64,000 nt of DNA from an uncultured Rhodospirillales bacterium (GTDB taxonomy: Bacteria > Pseudomonadota > Alphaproteobacteria > Acetobacterales > Acetobacteraceae): NCBI GenBank assembly GCA_903835235.1, contig CAILMF010000055.1, positions 62,001 to 126,000 of the forward strand, given 5' to 3'. The notes under the pieces were generated by a model. The model had not been told where the DNA came from and searched no databases. It saw only the letters and a program-made list of their open reading frames with translations. Positions 9,005 through 17,713 of the stretch are shown piece after piece (position 1 is the stretch's first letter; every line of letters begins with the position of its first letter). Made by a program: the position numbers and the translations under genes.

Positions 9005-10393
9005 CTACATCGCGCGGCGTTGGTATCGCCCGGTGCCGACCGCGCCATCCACCAGCTTGCCATGCCGCAGCACGAAGCGGCCGCGCACCAGGGTGTGCTG
9101 CACGCGGCCGCGCTGGGTTTCCCCTTCGTAGATGGAATAGCCGGCCGAGGAGTGCTGATCCTCGCGCCGCACCAGGGTCTCGGCGGCCAGGTCGATGAGC
9201 GCGAGATCGGCATCCAGCCCCGGCGCGATGCGCCCCTTGCGGGCGCCAAGGCCCATCGCCCGCGCCGGGTTGGTCGCGGTGATCTCGGCCAGCCGACCGA
9301 GCCGCAGCCCGCGCCGGTGATGGCCCTCGCTCAGCATCACCGGCAGCAGGCTCTGCAGGCCCGGGCAGCCCGGCGAGGCCTTCCAGATGCCACCCTGCTT
9401 GGCGCTGATGTCGCGGTGGACATGGTCGGTGCCGATGGTGTCGACGCCGCCATCCAGCACGCCCTGCCACAGCGCGGCGCGGTCGCTCGCCTCCCGCAGC
9501 GGCGGGTTGATCTTGCCGACATCGCCGATGGCGCTGGTCACGTCATGCGTCAGGTAGTGCGGGCAGGTCTCGATGCTGATGGCGGTGCCCTGGTCGCGCG
9601 CCCGCAGCGCCGCGCGCAGCGCCGCCGCCGAGGAGATGTGCACCACATGCAGCCGCGTGCCGGTCTCGCGGCAGAACATCCCCACGCGCTGCACCGCATC
9701 GGCCTCGACGAAGGGCGGGCGGGAGGCGTTCCAGGCGGCCAGCCCGCCGCGGCCCTCGGGGTCGGCGGCCATCACCCGGTCGCGCAGCACCCAGGCGGCC
9801 TCGATGTTCTCGGGGTGCGGGCAGAGCACGGCGTCGTGCGCGGCGATCGCCTCGCACAGCCGCAGCAGGAAGCCGTCGTCGATATCGGGCAGGCCGAGCC
9901 GCTTGCCCTCGCCGCCACGGTTGTTCATGAACAGCTTGAAGCTGCTGACGCCGTAGTCGCGCACATAGCGCGGCAGGCCGGCAAGCTGCGCCTCGGTGCT
10001 GATGATGAGGTGGTAGCCGAAGTCGATCCGCGCCCCCGCCTCGGTGACCGCGACGCATTCCTCGAAGTCAGCCTCGAAGGGATCGGCGGCCAGCCAGTAG
10101 GGGATGAAGGTGGTGACGCCGCCGGCCGCCGCCGCCGCCGTCTCGCGCGCCGCGTCCTCCGGCACGCGGGGGCGGGAAATATCCTTGCCGCTGCCCAGGT
10201 GCAGGTGCGCGTCGATGGCGCCGGGCAGCACATGCAGGCCCCGGGCATCCAGCGTCTCGCGCGCCTCGGCGGCCTCGCCCGGCGCCAGCACGGCGGCGAT
10301 GCGGCCCTGGCGCACGGCGATATCGGCGGCGACGCCATCGGTACCCGGCAGCACCACCGTGCCGCCGCGGATCAGCAGGTCGAACATGCTCAC
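9005..10393 (-). CDS. Hydantoinase/dihydropyrimidinase/allantoinase-type cyclic amidohydrolase
   Basis: The product is 462 aa, the normal length for this binuclear zinc amidohydrolase family, which opens cyclic amides and ureides. All expected metal and catalytic residues are visible: DAHLH with His63 and His65, Lys153 in SSFKLFM (the usual carboxylated lysine), His193 in CPHPEN, His252 in HVVHISS, and Asp323 in GTDHVH. The GTG at 10393 overlaps the stop of the isochorismatase-type gene by four bases (GTGA). An in-frame ATG at 10387 is the alternative start. It is the last well-supported gene of a six-gene catabolic operon. Its product would be a linear carbamoyl or amide compound that the neighbouring amidohydrolase could process. 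The exact ring substrate is unknown. Confidence 0.93.
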   Translation of the reverse strand: MSMFDLLIRGGTVVLPGTDGVAADIAVRQGRIAAVLAPGEAAEARETLDARGLHVLPGAIDAHLHLGSGKDISRPRVPEDAARETAAAAAGGVTTFIPYWLAADPFEADFEECVAVTEAGARIDFGYHLIISTEAQLAGLPRYVRDYGVSSFKLFMNNRGGEGKRLGLPDIDDGFLLRLCEAIAAHDAVLCPHPENIEAAWVLRDRVMAADPEGRGGLAAWNASRPPFVEADAVQRVGMFCRETGTRLHVVHISSAAALRAALRARDQGTAISIETCPHYLTHDVTSAIGDVGKINPPLREASDRAALWQGVLDGGVDTIGTDHVHRDISAKQGGIWKASPGCPGLQSLLPVMLSEGHHRRGLRLGRLAEITATNPARAMGLGARKGRIAPGLDADLALIDLAAETLVRREDQHSSAGYSIYEGETQRGRVQHTLVRGRFVLRHGKLVDGAVGTGRYQRRAM

Positions 10394-11064
10394 AATGCCT
10401 TGAGCAGCGCGAGCGCGCCGGTGGTGTCGGTCACCTCGGCGTATTTCTCGCTCATGTCGAAGAGGTTGACCGCATGGCTGGTGGCGCTGCGGTCGTACAC
10501 CGCGTCATGCGGCAGCAGCACGCGCCAGTTATAGGCGAAGCCGTCCACCACCGTGCCGCGCACGCAGCCGGATGTGGTGCAGCCGGTCACCACCAGCGTA
10601 TCCACGCCCAGGTCCACCAGGTAGCTCGCCAGCGGCGTGCCGAAGAAGGCGCTTGGGTGCTTCTTCGGCAGCAGGATGTCGTTATCGGCCGGCGCCACCT
10701 CGGCGACGAAGTCGTAGCCGCGCCCGCCCACCGTCATCAGCGCCGGCACCTTCTCGGCCAGCCGGCCTCTATCAAAACTCATCTTCGGCGAGACATAGGG
10801 GTAGATCACCGGCCAGCCACGGGCGCGGAATTCCGCCAGCAGCCGCGCGATATTGGTAACCGCGTCCCAGCCCACCTGGCCGCAGGCGGTGGGGAATTCC
10901 TTGATCGCCTCCCAGAACGGGCGCGGCTCGGTGCCCACGGTGCGGTACTGCACGTCGATGATCAGCAGCGCCGGCCGCTGCCCGATGCCCGAGGAGCGCC
11001 CAAAACCGGCGGCGCGATAGGCGCGCTGCTCCTCCTCCGAGATGATGCCGTCCCAGGGCTTCAT
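10390..11064 (-). CDS. Isochorismatase-family cysteine amidohydrolase
   Basis: The product is 224 aa and resembles N-carbamoylsarcosine amidohydrolase and maleamate amidohydrolase more than true isochorismatases. The catalytic triad is complete: Asp37 in LLIIDVQ, Lys134 or Lys135 in LLPKKHPSAFFGT, and nucleophile Cys167 in VVTGCTTSGCVRG. The ATG at 11064 has a strong GGAGGAG ribosome binding site about six bases upstream. It lies 101 bases after the racemase-fold gene and overlaps the hydantoinase-type gene. Together they suggest ring opening followed by amide or carbamoyl hydrolysis, with release of ammonia. That order is inferred from the families. Confidence 0.92.
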   Translation of the reverse strand: MKPWDGIISEEEQRAYRAAGFGRSSGIGQRPALLIIDVQYRTVGTEPRPFWEAIKEFPTACGQVGWDAVTNIARLLAEFRARGWPVIYPYVSPKMSFDRGRLAEKVPALMTVGGRGYDFVAEVAPADNDILLPKKHPSAFFGTPLASYLVDLGVDTLVVTGCTTSGCVRGTVVDGFAYNWRVLLPHDAVYDRSATSHAVNLFDMSEKYAEVTDTTGALALLKAL

Positions 11065-11165
11065 GCTGCGCTCCTCCGCTTGTTGCCGGCCAGATTGGGC
11101 CGCCGGGCCGGCTCAGTCGAGCCAGAGTTTCAGAGGGCGCGGAGCGGCTCCTCCCCAGCGCCGCC

Positions 11166-11951
11166 TCAGCGCCGATGGAAGCGGCGGGCGTGCTCGACCA
11201 TCTCGCGCGGCGGCGAGGCGTGCAGGTAGCCGCGCCGCGTCACGCCGATGCCGAGCCGCGCGAAGTCGCCCATCACCTCGGCCATCTTCAGCACCGCGGT
11301 CAGGCCATCGATCACCGGCGCCTCATCGATGCGGGTGACGCCGGCGCGCGCGACGGCCTCGCTGAGGTAGAGCTGGCCGGGGATGATCGCCTCGGCGCCC
11401 TGGGCCAGCGCGGCGCGCGCGGCCTCGGTGAAGCGCGCCACCAGCTGCTCGGGCGCCGAGAGGCCGCGGCCGATATCCTCGAACCGCGCATCGATCAGCA
11501 TGGTCGGCAGCGCCTTGGCGGCCAACCCCAGGCGCTGGATGCGCAGGTCCATCATCTGCTCGAAGCCCTCCTGAAACACCAGCACGGCAAAGCGCGTGGC
11601 AAGGCAACTGGCGAAGTGCATGGCCGCCTCGCCATAGCCCACCACGGGGATGCGCAGCAGCGACCGCGCCTCCTCCAGCGCGGGGTCCTGCACCGAGCCG
11701 ATGGCGAAGACGTCGTAGCCCTCGGCCTCGGCGCGCAGCGCGTTCTCCAGGATCAGCTGGGTGCTGAAGGCGGCCATGTAGGGGTACTTCACCACCTCGG
11801 CGGGGGTGTAGGCGCCATAGACGCCCTCGGGCATGCCGATGAAATCCACCGCCACGCCGGGCCGCGCGATGCCCGCGGCGCGCGTCCGCAAGCCGGCGAA
11901 ATATTCGGGCGTGCGGCCGGCCTCGATCAGGCTTTGGAACTGGATGCGCAT
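11166..11951 (-). CDS. Asp/Glu/hydantoin racemase-family protein lacking both catalytic cysteines
   Basis: The product is 261 aa with the Asp/Glu racemase fold seen in hydantoin racemase, maleate isomerase and arylmalonate decarboxylase. Active members usually have a cysteine in each of two motifs (Gly-Cys or Ala-Cys before DPGL, and LGCAG). Here the first reads AIGSVQDPALEEA and the second IIPGQLYLSEA, so neither cysteine is present. It is therefore unlikely to be a two-base racemase. Its start at 11951 lies two bases after the stop of the MmgE/PrpD gene, so expression is tightly linked. In nicotinate catabolism a member of this fold (maleate isomerase) works next to an isochorismatase-type amidase. 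That parallel is suggestive only. Confidence 0.85.
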   Translation of the reverse strand: MRIQFQSLIEAGRTPEYFAGLRTRAAGIARPGVAVDFIGMPEGVYGAYTPAEVVKYPYMAAFSTQLILENALRAEAEGYDVFAIGSVQDPALEEARSLLRIPVVGYGEAAMHFASCLATRFAVLVFQEGFEQMMDLRIQRLGLAAKALPTMLIDARFEDIGRGLSAPEQLVARFTEAARAALAQGAEAIIPGQLYLSEAVARAGVTRIDEAPVIDGLTAVLKMAEVMGDFARLGIGVTRRGYLHASPPREMVEHARRFHRR

Positions 11952-11953
11952 GG

Positions 11954-13303
11954 CTAGGAAAAGTCCCGGACGATGTCGCGCCAGGGGCGCGCACTCGGCG
12001 CTGCCGCCAGCGCCTGCGCCACGCCGCCCAGGCGCGGATACAGCGCGGCGGTCAGGCCGGCGATCTTCGCCAGCCGCTCGGCATCGGGGAAGGGCCGGTC
12101 GGCGCCGCCCTGGGCCGAGAGGCAGGTCGCTTCCAGCGTGGTGCCATCGGCAAAGCGCAGCAGCACCTGGGCCGGGCGGTCATTCGGGGCAGCGGGCAGC
12201 GGGCCGGGCCAGGGGCGCATCGTCACCTTCTGCCGCAGCGCGTCCATCGCCGCGTCGTCCAGGCTGGAACTGCCGAAGGCCGGCGCACCCGCCTGGCCAC
12301 TGACCAGCGCCGCCGCCAGCGCATGCGCCATGGAGAACTTGGCCGAGAGCGTATTGTGCGGCTGCGCGTTCTGCAGTGGCAGCGCCAGGTCATGCGTCGC
12401 AACCTCCACCGCCACGATGCCCTCCAGCCCCTTGGCCCGCGCCGCCTGGTGCAGGTCCAGCGCCGCCTCCACTGCCGCATGCAGGTGCTGGCAGCAGGCG
12501 TACATCTTGGTGTAGCCGTCCAGGATCGCCCAGGATTGCCCGAGGCCGGTGGTCAGCGCGCCGGGGATGAAGCGGCCGCGCAGCACGGTGCAGTACACGT
12601 CAAAGAAGCTGCCGGGCGTGCCGGTGACGCCGGCGCCCGCCCACTCCACCGCCTGCATGCCCGCCTGCGCGCCCAGCGCGGCCCAGACATTGCGCACCAG
12701 CGCCCCCAGCGCCAGGTGGTTGCGCGGCGAGGGGCCGATCATCGTCACCGCCGCGCTGGCCGCGTCCAGCATCTGCTGCGCCGGCAGGCGGCGATGCAGC
12801 GCCACCGCCACCGCCGCCCCCAGCGCCGCGAAGCGGCCGTGGGATTGCATGACAGCCGGTTCCTGCGCAAAGGCGCGGGCGATGCGGGTGATGACCTCGT
12901 AGCCTACCGCCAGCGCGTGCAGCAGGTCGGCAAGGCTGGTGCCCTCGGCCTCGGCATCCGCCAGCAGCGCGGGCAGCAGGTACAGCCCGGCATGGCAGGG
13001 CGTGGTGCGATAGCCCTCGTCCAGTTCCAGCCAGTTGGCCGCGGTGGCGTTGACCAGCGCGGCCGAGCGGCGGTCGGTGCGGGTGCCGGGCGCGGGGAAC
13101 ACGCTGGCCTCGGCCGGGCCCCCGGCGGTGCCAAGGCGCGGCAGCAGGCGCTGGAACTCCGGCTCGGCGGCGGCGCCCACCATGGCGGCGATGTCGTCGA
13201 ACAGCACCAGCACGGCGCGGCGGCGCACCTCGTCGGGCACCGCGCGCACCTCCGCCGCCCAGGCCAGCAGCGTGGCGATTTCCTCGGCGCTGGTCTCGCG
13301 CAT
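11954..13303 (-). CDS. MmgE/PrpD family protein
   Basis: The product is 449 aa, matching the length of the MmgE/PrpD family, which includes 2-methylcitrate dehydratase, cis-aconitate decarboxylase and iminodisuccinate epimerase. Family-like stretches include NATAANWLELDEGYR, the CHAGLYLLPALLA block, and YTKMYACCQHLHAAVEAAL. I chose the ATG at 13303 because AAGGAG lies six bases before it. An upstream ATG at 13318 overlaps the preceding stop (ATGA) but has a poorer site. In this operon it probably dehydrates, decarboxylates or epimerises a polycarboxylate-like intermediate. The sequence does not decide which. Confidence 0.92.
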   Translation of the reverse strand: MRETSAEEIATLLAWAAEVRAVPDEVRRRAVLVLFDDIAAMVGAAAEPEFQRLLPRLGTAGGPAEASVFPAPGTRTDRRSAALVNATAANWLELDEGYRTTPCHAGLYLLPALLADAEAEGTSLADLLHALAVGYEVITRIARAFAQEPAVMQSHGRFAALGAAVAVALHRRLPAQQMLDAASAAVTMIGPSPRNHLALGALVRNVWAALGAQAGMQAVEWAGAGVTGTPGSFFDVYCTVLRGRFIPGALTTGLGQSWAILDGYTKMYACCQHLHAAVEAALDLHQAARAKGLEGIVAVEVATHDLALPLQNAQPHNTLSAKFSMAHALAAALVSGQAGAPAFGSSSLDDAAMDALRQKVTMRPWPGPLPAAPNDRPAQVLLRFADGTTLEATCLSAQGGADRPFPDAERLAKIAGLTAALYPRLGGVAQALAAAPSARPWRDIVRDFS

Positions 13304-13314
13304 CGCGGTCTCCT

Positions 13315-14655
13315 TCATCGGCGCAGCGTCTGTGCGGCGTGGTCGCCGGCGATCAGGCCCAGGCCATAGGCACTGAGCAGCCCGTTGCCGGAGAGATAGC
13401 CATCGGCACTCTCGCCGGAAATGCCGGCCGCGCTGCCACCGCCGGCATAGAGGTTGGGTATCGGCGTGCCATCCGGCCGCAGCACGCGGGCATGCACATC
13501 CACCACCAGCCCGCCCTGGGTATGCGCCAGCGTACCGGTGATGAGCGCGCCATGGAACGGCGCCACCGCCGGCACCGGCAACGCGGCGCGGCGCAGCGGG
13601 TCGGGGCGGCTGCCGTCGCAGTCGCGCAGGCTTCCCTGCACGGCGTCCCACGGCAGGCGGAAGGTGGCGGCCAGCCCGGCCAGCGTCGGCGCTGACTTGA
13701 TGGCGCCGGAGGCGACGGTGTTGCGCCAATGGTCCAGCCGCGCCACCACGTCGAACATGCGCTGGTCGAAGATCGCCACCGCCACGCCGCCGGGTTGAGC
13801 CAGCACCTCGCGCGCGAATTCCGAATAGCCCTGGTCCTCGCGGGCGAAGCGGCGGCCTTCGCGGTTGACGATGACGGCGCCGAGCTGCGGGATTTCCGGC
13901 ACCAGCCGCGTGCCGTAGCCAGCGCAGACCAGCCCGTGGCCCTGGTAGCTGCCCATGTGCGCGGTGGCAGCACCCAGCGCCATGCCCCAGCGGATGGCGT
14001 CGCCGGTATTGCCCTGCACGCCGATGCCCTCGACCCCCGCCATCTCGGGGATATACCGCGCGACCATGGCGGCGTTGGCGCCGAAGCCGTCGCAGGCGAG
14101 GATGACGCGGCCGGCGCCGAGGCGCTGCGTCCCGGCCTCGACACCCACCACGCTTCCCGCCTGGTCGGTGATCAGCCCGGTGCCCGGCGTGCGATCGGCC
14201 ATGGTGACGTTGGCCATGCTCTCCAGCGCGCCGCGCAGCGCGGCGATCAGCGGCGCGCCGGTGCGGCCGGGGCCGTTGTGCAGCCGCAGCGCCGAAAAGC
14301 CGAAGCGGCTGCTGTCCGTGTTCAACTCCAGCGGCACGCCCAGCTCATCCTCGAAGATGCCGATGATCTCGGGTGAGCGCGCACACAGCGCCCGCACGAT
14401 GGCCGCATCGGCCTGGCCCTTGTTCTTGGCCAGGATGTCGCAGGCCATCCGGTCCACGGAATCCACCACGCCGGCGGCGCGCTGGTGCCGGGTGCCGGCG
14501 GCGGGCAGGGAGCCGCTGGCGATCTCGGCATTGCAGCCCAGCCGGCGATCCTTTTCCAGCAGCACCACCTCCGCCCCGTGCCGGGCGGCGCGCCAGGCGG
14601 CCATCAGCCCGCAGGCGCCGCCGCCCACCACCACCACATCGGTGCTGAGGTCCAT
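13315..14655 (-). CDS. FAD-dependent oxidoreductase, fumarate reductase/tricarballylate dehydrogenase-like
   Basis: The product is a 446-aa flavoprotein with the N-terminal dinucleotide site VVVVGGGACG (7-16) and the C-terminal FAD block with NLYAGGGSAAG. The layout matches the FAD_binding_2 family, which includes fumarate reductase, ketosteroid dehydrogenase and tricarballylate dehydrogenase. No signal peptide, heme-binding region or iron-sulfur site is seen, so it is probably a soluble cytoplasmic dehydrogenase or reductase. Nine bases separate it from the upstream receptor gene. Tricarballylate dehydrogenase is attractive next to a tricarboxylate-type receptor and a PrpD protein, but this is inference. 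Confidence 0.9.
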   Translation of the reverse strand: MDLSTDVVVVGGGACGLMAAWRAARHGAEVVLLEKDRRLGCNAEIASGSLPAAGTRHQRAAGVVDSVDRMACDILAKNKGQADAAIVRALCARSPEIIGIFEDELGVPLELNTDSSRFGFSALRLHNGPGRTGAPLIAALRGALESMANVTMADRTPGTGLITDQAGSVVGVEAGTQRLGAGRVILACDGFGANAAMVARYIPEMAGVEGIGVQGNTGDAIRWGMALGAATAHMGSYQGHGLVCAGYGTRLVPEIPQLGAVIVNREGRRFAREDQGYSEFAREVLAQPGGVAVAIFDQRMFDVVARLDHWRNTVASGAIKSAPTLAGLAATFRLPWDAVQGSLRDCDGSRPDPLRRAALPVPAVAPFHGALITGTLAHTQGGLVVDVHARVLRPDGTPIPNLYAGGGSAAGISGESADGYLSGNGLLSAYGLGLIAGDHAAQTLRR

Positions 14656-14664
14656 TGCCGCCGC

Positions 14665-15636
14665 CTATTCGGTCAGCTTGATCCCGGCTTGGCGGATCAC
14701 CGCGCCGAGCCGGGCGTGGTCCTCGCGCACGAAGGCGGCGAAGGCCTCCTGCGTCATGCCCGTGGCGGGTTCCATGCCCTGTTCGGTGAAGCGCTGGCCC
14801 AGGCCGCGCGCCAGCACCTGGTTCACCGTGGCGTTCAGCTGCTGGATGATGGCGGGCGGCGTGCCCGCGGGCGCGAACAGGCCGTACCAGGTGCCGGAAT
14901 GGTAGCCGGGCGCGCCGGCTTCCTCGGCGGTGGGCACATTTGGCAGCAGCGCGCTCCGCCGGCGCCCGGTGACCGCCAGCACCTTGATCCGCCCGGCCTG
15001 CACTTGCGGCACCGCGTAGCCGATATCGGCGAAGGCGAAGGTCACCTCGCCGCCCAGCACGGCGGTCATGGCCGGCCCCATGCCCCGATACGCCACCGCC
15101 AGGAACCGCGCGCCGGTGGCGGCGGTCAGCAATTCGCCCGCCAGATGCGGTGCGCCGCCGACGCCCGAGGTGCCGTAGCTCAGCTGCCCGGGCCGGCGTT
15201 CAGCCAGCGCCAGCAGCCCGCGCAGCGTGGTGACGTCGGTGCTGTCGTTGGCGAGGATGGCGTAGGGCGTCTGCACCGCCAGCGCCACCGGCACGAAGGC
15301 GGTCATCGGGTCGATCCGCAAGACGTCATAAAGATGCGGCGCCGCGGTCATCGGGCCGGCGGCGGCGAACAGCAGCGTATAGCCATCGGGCCGCGTGGCG
15401 GCGACGTACTGGTTGGCGATGATGCCGTTGGCGCCGGGCTTGTTCTCGATGACGAAGGGTTGGCCCAGCGCCTCGGCCAGTGCCTGGCCCAGGGGGCGGG
15501 CGACCAGGTCGCTGCCGCCGCCCGGGGCGAATTGCTGCACCAGGGTTACCGGCCGGTCCGGGTAGGCCAGGGCGCTGGCCGTGCCTGCAAGCAGCGCGAC
15601 ACCCCAGAGCACGACTCTTCGCATCACGCGACCCAT
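14665..15636 (-). CDS. Tripartite tricarboxylate transporter-type solute receptor (Bug/TctC family)
   Basis: The product is 323 aa with a clear Sec signal peptide (MGRVMRRVVLWGVALLAG, then cleavage near ALA-YP). The mature part shows YPDRPVTLVQQFAPGGGSD, a family hallmark, then FVIENKPGANG and RPDGYTLLFAA. These periplasmic proteins bind carboxylates or other organic anions. The ATG at 15636 follows GGAGGGAAGG at good spacing. It is the first gene of the catabolic operon. No TctA or TctB membrane subunits are in the window, so it either works with a transporter encoded elsewhere or acts only as a sensor. Confidence 0.95.
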   Translation of the reverse strand: MGRVMRRVVLWGVALLAGTASALAYPDRPVTLVQQFAPGGGSDLVARPLGQALAEALGQPFVIENKPGANGIIANQYVAATRPDGYTLLFAAAGPMTAAPHLYDVLRIDPMTAFVPVALAVQTPYAILANDSTDVTTLRGLLALAERRPGQLSYGTSGVGGAPHLAGELLTAATGARFLAVAYRGMGPAMTAVLGGEVTFAFADIGYAVPQVQAGRIKVLAVTGRRRSALLPNVPTAEEAGAPGYHSGTWYGLFAPAGTPPAIIQQLNATVNQVLARGLGQRFTEQGMEPATGMTQEAFAAFVREDHARLGAVIRQAGIKLTE

Positions 15637-15673
15637 GATGAACCTTCCCTCCCTGGACCACGACCGGCCAGCA

Positions 15674-15703
15674 ACTATGCGGTGCGCCCAGCAACCAAGG
15701 CAA
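15674..15703 (-). promoter_or_regulatory. Candidate sigma70-type promoter of the catabolic operon
   Basis: On the minus strand TTGCCT (15703-15698) and CATAGT (15679-15674) are separated by 18 bases, each matching four of six consensus positions. Transcription would start near 15667, about 30 bases before the receptor start codon. This is the best pair in the interval, but a match of this quality can occur by chance. Confidence 0.35.
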
Positions 15704-15787
15704 GCTCGGCTGTCCTGCCCCCGCGGATCGTCCGCAGGATCAGCGGATCGCACCCGAATCCTTGGCTTCAATTCCTGTTTGCATGAT

Positions 15788-16033
15788 CCAGGAGGTGCCG
15801 GTCGGCGTGCAGTGGACATGCCAGCGCGGGCGCTTGGCCAGCCAGTCCCGGTATGGCCTGGTCATGGGGGCGGCGCAGTTTTCCATGACCAGGTGGACGC
15901 TGAGGTCGGAAGGGGCATTGGCCTCGACATGGTCGAGCAACGTCCTGACCTCGCTGGAACGGTGCTTCCGGCAGCAGCGGCCGAATACCGCGGCGGGTAC
16001 GGCAGTGACCTTCGAAGACCTGGCCAGGCACAT
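15788..16033 (-). pseudogene. IS630-family transposase remnant
   Basis: A fragment of about 82 codons reads VFGRCCRKHRSSEV, then LLDHVEANAPSDLSVHLVME, then RDWLAKRPRWHVHCTPTGTSW. This matches the core of IS630-type transposases, where the equivalent is DHVEAN...HLVMDNYGTHK...WFAKRPRFHVHFTPTSASW. The acidic catalytic residue position reads Glu-Asn-Cys instead of Asp-Asn-Tyr, the protein stops soon after TSW, and no N-terminal half can be followed in this frame. No terminal inverted repeats were recognised. It is an old, inactive insertion between the catabolic operon and the secretion locus. Confidence 0.7.
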
Positions 16034-16272
16034 CTACCCGGCGGAGCTGGCCTGCATCGGGGACGGCGTCTCGGCCGCGCGGGCGCGGTCCGTCGTCGAT
16101 ACCGCCGACCCGGCCTCTCGGGGTAGGAGCCACCGAGGGTTGCGTCCAGAAAACGACTGATTGCCAGGCGACGTATCAATAGTCGCCAAGGGCCGTTTTA
16201 TTTGTCCAAGGTCAGCCGCCAGAATTTGTCATATGGCCGGCAATGCCCATCACTTGTAGAGGAGCCTTCTGC

Positions 16273-16317
16273 ATGTTCAACTTCGGCGTGCTGTCGGCGC
16301 ATCGACACCGAAACTAA
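16273..16317 (+). CDS. Tiny leader ORF before tolC-type gene (candidate)
   Basis: A 14-codon ORF (MFNFGVLSAHRHRN) starts at an ATG preceded by AGAGGAG at eight bases, one of the best ribosome binding sites in the region. It ends 16 bases before the outer-membrane protein start. It could be a regulatory leader peptide for the secretion operon or simply chance. Nothing in the sequence names a function. Confidence 0.3.
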   Translation: MFNFGVLSAHRHRN

Positions 16318-16333
16318 CTGGAAGGTACGGCGC

Positions 16334-17713
16334 ATGATCATGTGGTCCAACATCATGCGATGGGCTCCGGGTGTGCTGCTGGTGTGCATGGCCAGCCTGC
16401 CCGCCGCGGCCGGCGACCTTTCCGAGACCTGGCGCCTGGCCGAGCTTGGCGACCCGACCTGGCGCGCCGCGATCCATGAACAGCGCGCCGCGGCCGAGGC
16501 CCGGCCGCAGGCCTGGGCGCCTTTCCTGCCGCAAGTAAGTGCCAATGCCGGCTACACCTATACGCGGCAGAACATCCTCAGCAGCGACAACCGGGTGTTT
16601 GCGCGCGGCCGCAGCAACTTCCCCACCGCGGATTATGCGCTGACCCTGGAACAGTCGATCTGGAACTACACCAACTGGGCCACGCTGCGGAAGGCGCGGG
16701 CCACGGTCGGCGCCTCCGAGGCTTCGCTGGAAGCGGCGCGGCAGGACATGCTGCTGCGCGCGGCGGAGCGTTATTTCTTCACCGTGGCGGCGCTGGAAAG
16801 CCTGGTCTCGATCCAGTCCGAGAAGCGCGCCGTGGGGCGGCTGCGCGACGTGGCCCGGGCCCGCCAGCGCGATGGCACGGTGCGCGGCACGGAGGCGCTG
16901 GATGCCGAGGCGCGCTTCCTGCAGGTTGAGGCCCGCGAGCTGGAAGCCGCGGCCAATCTGCGCGACGGCCTGCAGGGCCTGCGCGAAATCACCGGCCGCG
17001 AATACGACCGGCTGCGGCCACTGACGGCGGTGCTGGCCTCGCGCGGGCCGGACACGCGGGAGCCGCGGCAATGGGTCAGCCGGGCGCTGGAGAACAACCC
17101 GCGGGTGACGGCGCTGCGCCTGGGCGTGCAGGCCGCGACGGCGGAAGTGACCCGGCAGGAATCCGAATACCTGCCGCGGGTTGGCGCCGTGGTCCAGCAT
17201 GAACGCCGGCGCAGCGATGGCTCGCTGTTCGGCGGCGGCAGCGACGTGGAAAGCCAATGGGGCATGGTGCGGCTGACGGTGCCGCTGTTCAATGGCGGCA
17301 TGACCTATTCCCGCGTGCGGGAAGCCCGCGAGCTGCTGGCCAAGACCAACAACGAGGCCCTGGCCGAGGAGCGCGCGGTGGAACGCCGCGCGCTGAACTC
17401 GCTGAACGGCGTGATGACGGCGATGAGCCGGGTGCGGGCGCTGCGGGCCGCGGTGCAGGCCAAGGAACGCTCGATGGAGAGCTGGCAGGTGGCGTATCGC
17501 TCCGGCGCCGCGCCCAGCCTGGCGGTGCTGGAAGCCGAGCGCGACCTGTTCTTCAACCGCGCCGAGCTGGTGCGGGCGCGGCACCAATACGTGATGGACA
17601 CGCTGCGGCTGAAGCATGCGGTGGGCGGCCTGACCCCGGACGACCTGGAAAGCTTCAACATCCTGTTGGACCCGGCGGAGATCGCGGTGGGCCCCTATGT
17701 TGCGGTGCGCTGA
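16334..17713 (+). CDS. TolC-family outer membrane efflux/secretion protein
   Basis: The product is 459 aa with an N-terminal signal peptide (hydrophobic WAPGVLLVCMASLPAAA, cleavage near AAA-GD). The mature part is rich in long Ala/Glu/Arg helices and has the two-fold repeat organisation of TolC proteins, with QSIWNYTNWATLRKARATV in the first half and VPLFNGGMTYSRVREAREL in the second. Trimers of this family form an outer-membrane channel with a periplasmic tunnel. GGAAGG lies about eight bases before the ATG at 16334. It is the first large gene of the rightward locus that contains the giant protein and two HlyD-type adaptors, so it is probably the dedicated exit channel. Confidence 0.93.
   Translation: MIMWSNIMRWAPGVLLVCMASLPAAAGDLSETWRLAELGDPTWRAAIHEQRAAAEARPQAWAPFLPQVSANAGYTYTRQNILSSDNRVFARGRSNFPTADYALTLEQSIWNYTNWATLRKARATVGASEASLEAARQDMLLRAAERYFFTVAALESLVSIQSEKRAVGRLRDVARARQRDGTVRGTEALDAEARFLQVEARELEAAANLRDGLQGLREITGREYDRLRPLTAVLASRGPDTREPRQWVSRALENNPRVTALRLGVQAATAEVTRQESEYLPRVGAVVQHERRRSDGSLFGGGSDVESQWGMVRLTVPLFNGGMTYSRVREARELLAKTNNEALAEERAVERRALNSLNGVMTAMSRVRALRAAVQAKERSMESWQVAYRSGAAPSLAVLEAERDLFFNRAELVRARHQYVMDTLRLKHAVGGLTPDDLESFNILLDPAEIAVGPYVAVR

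Noticed and set aside
16150-16272. A sigma70 promoter for the secretion operon around TTGCCA/TTGTCC
   Set aside because: No -10 element lies at acceptable spacing from either candidate -35, so no site is called.
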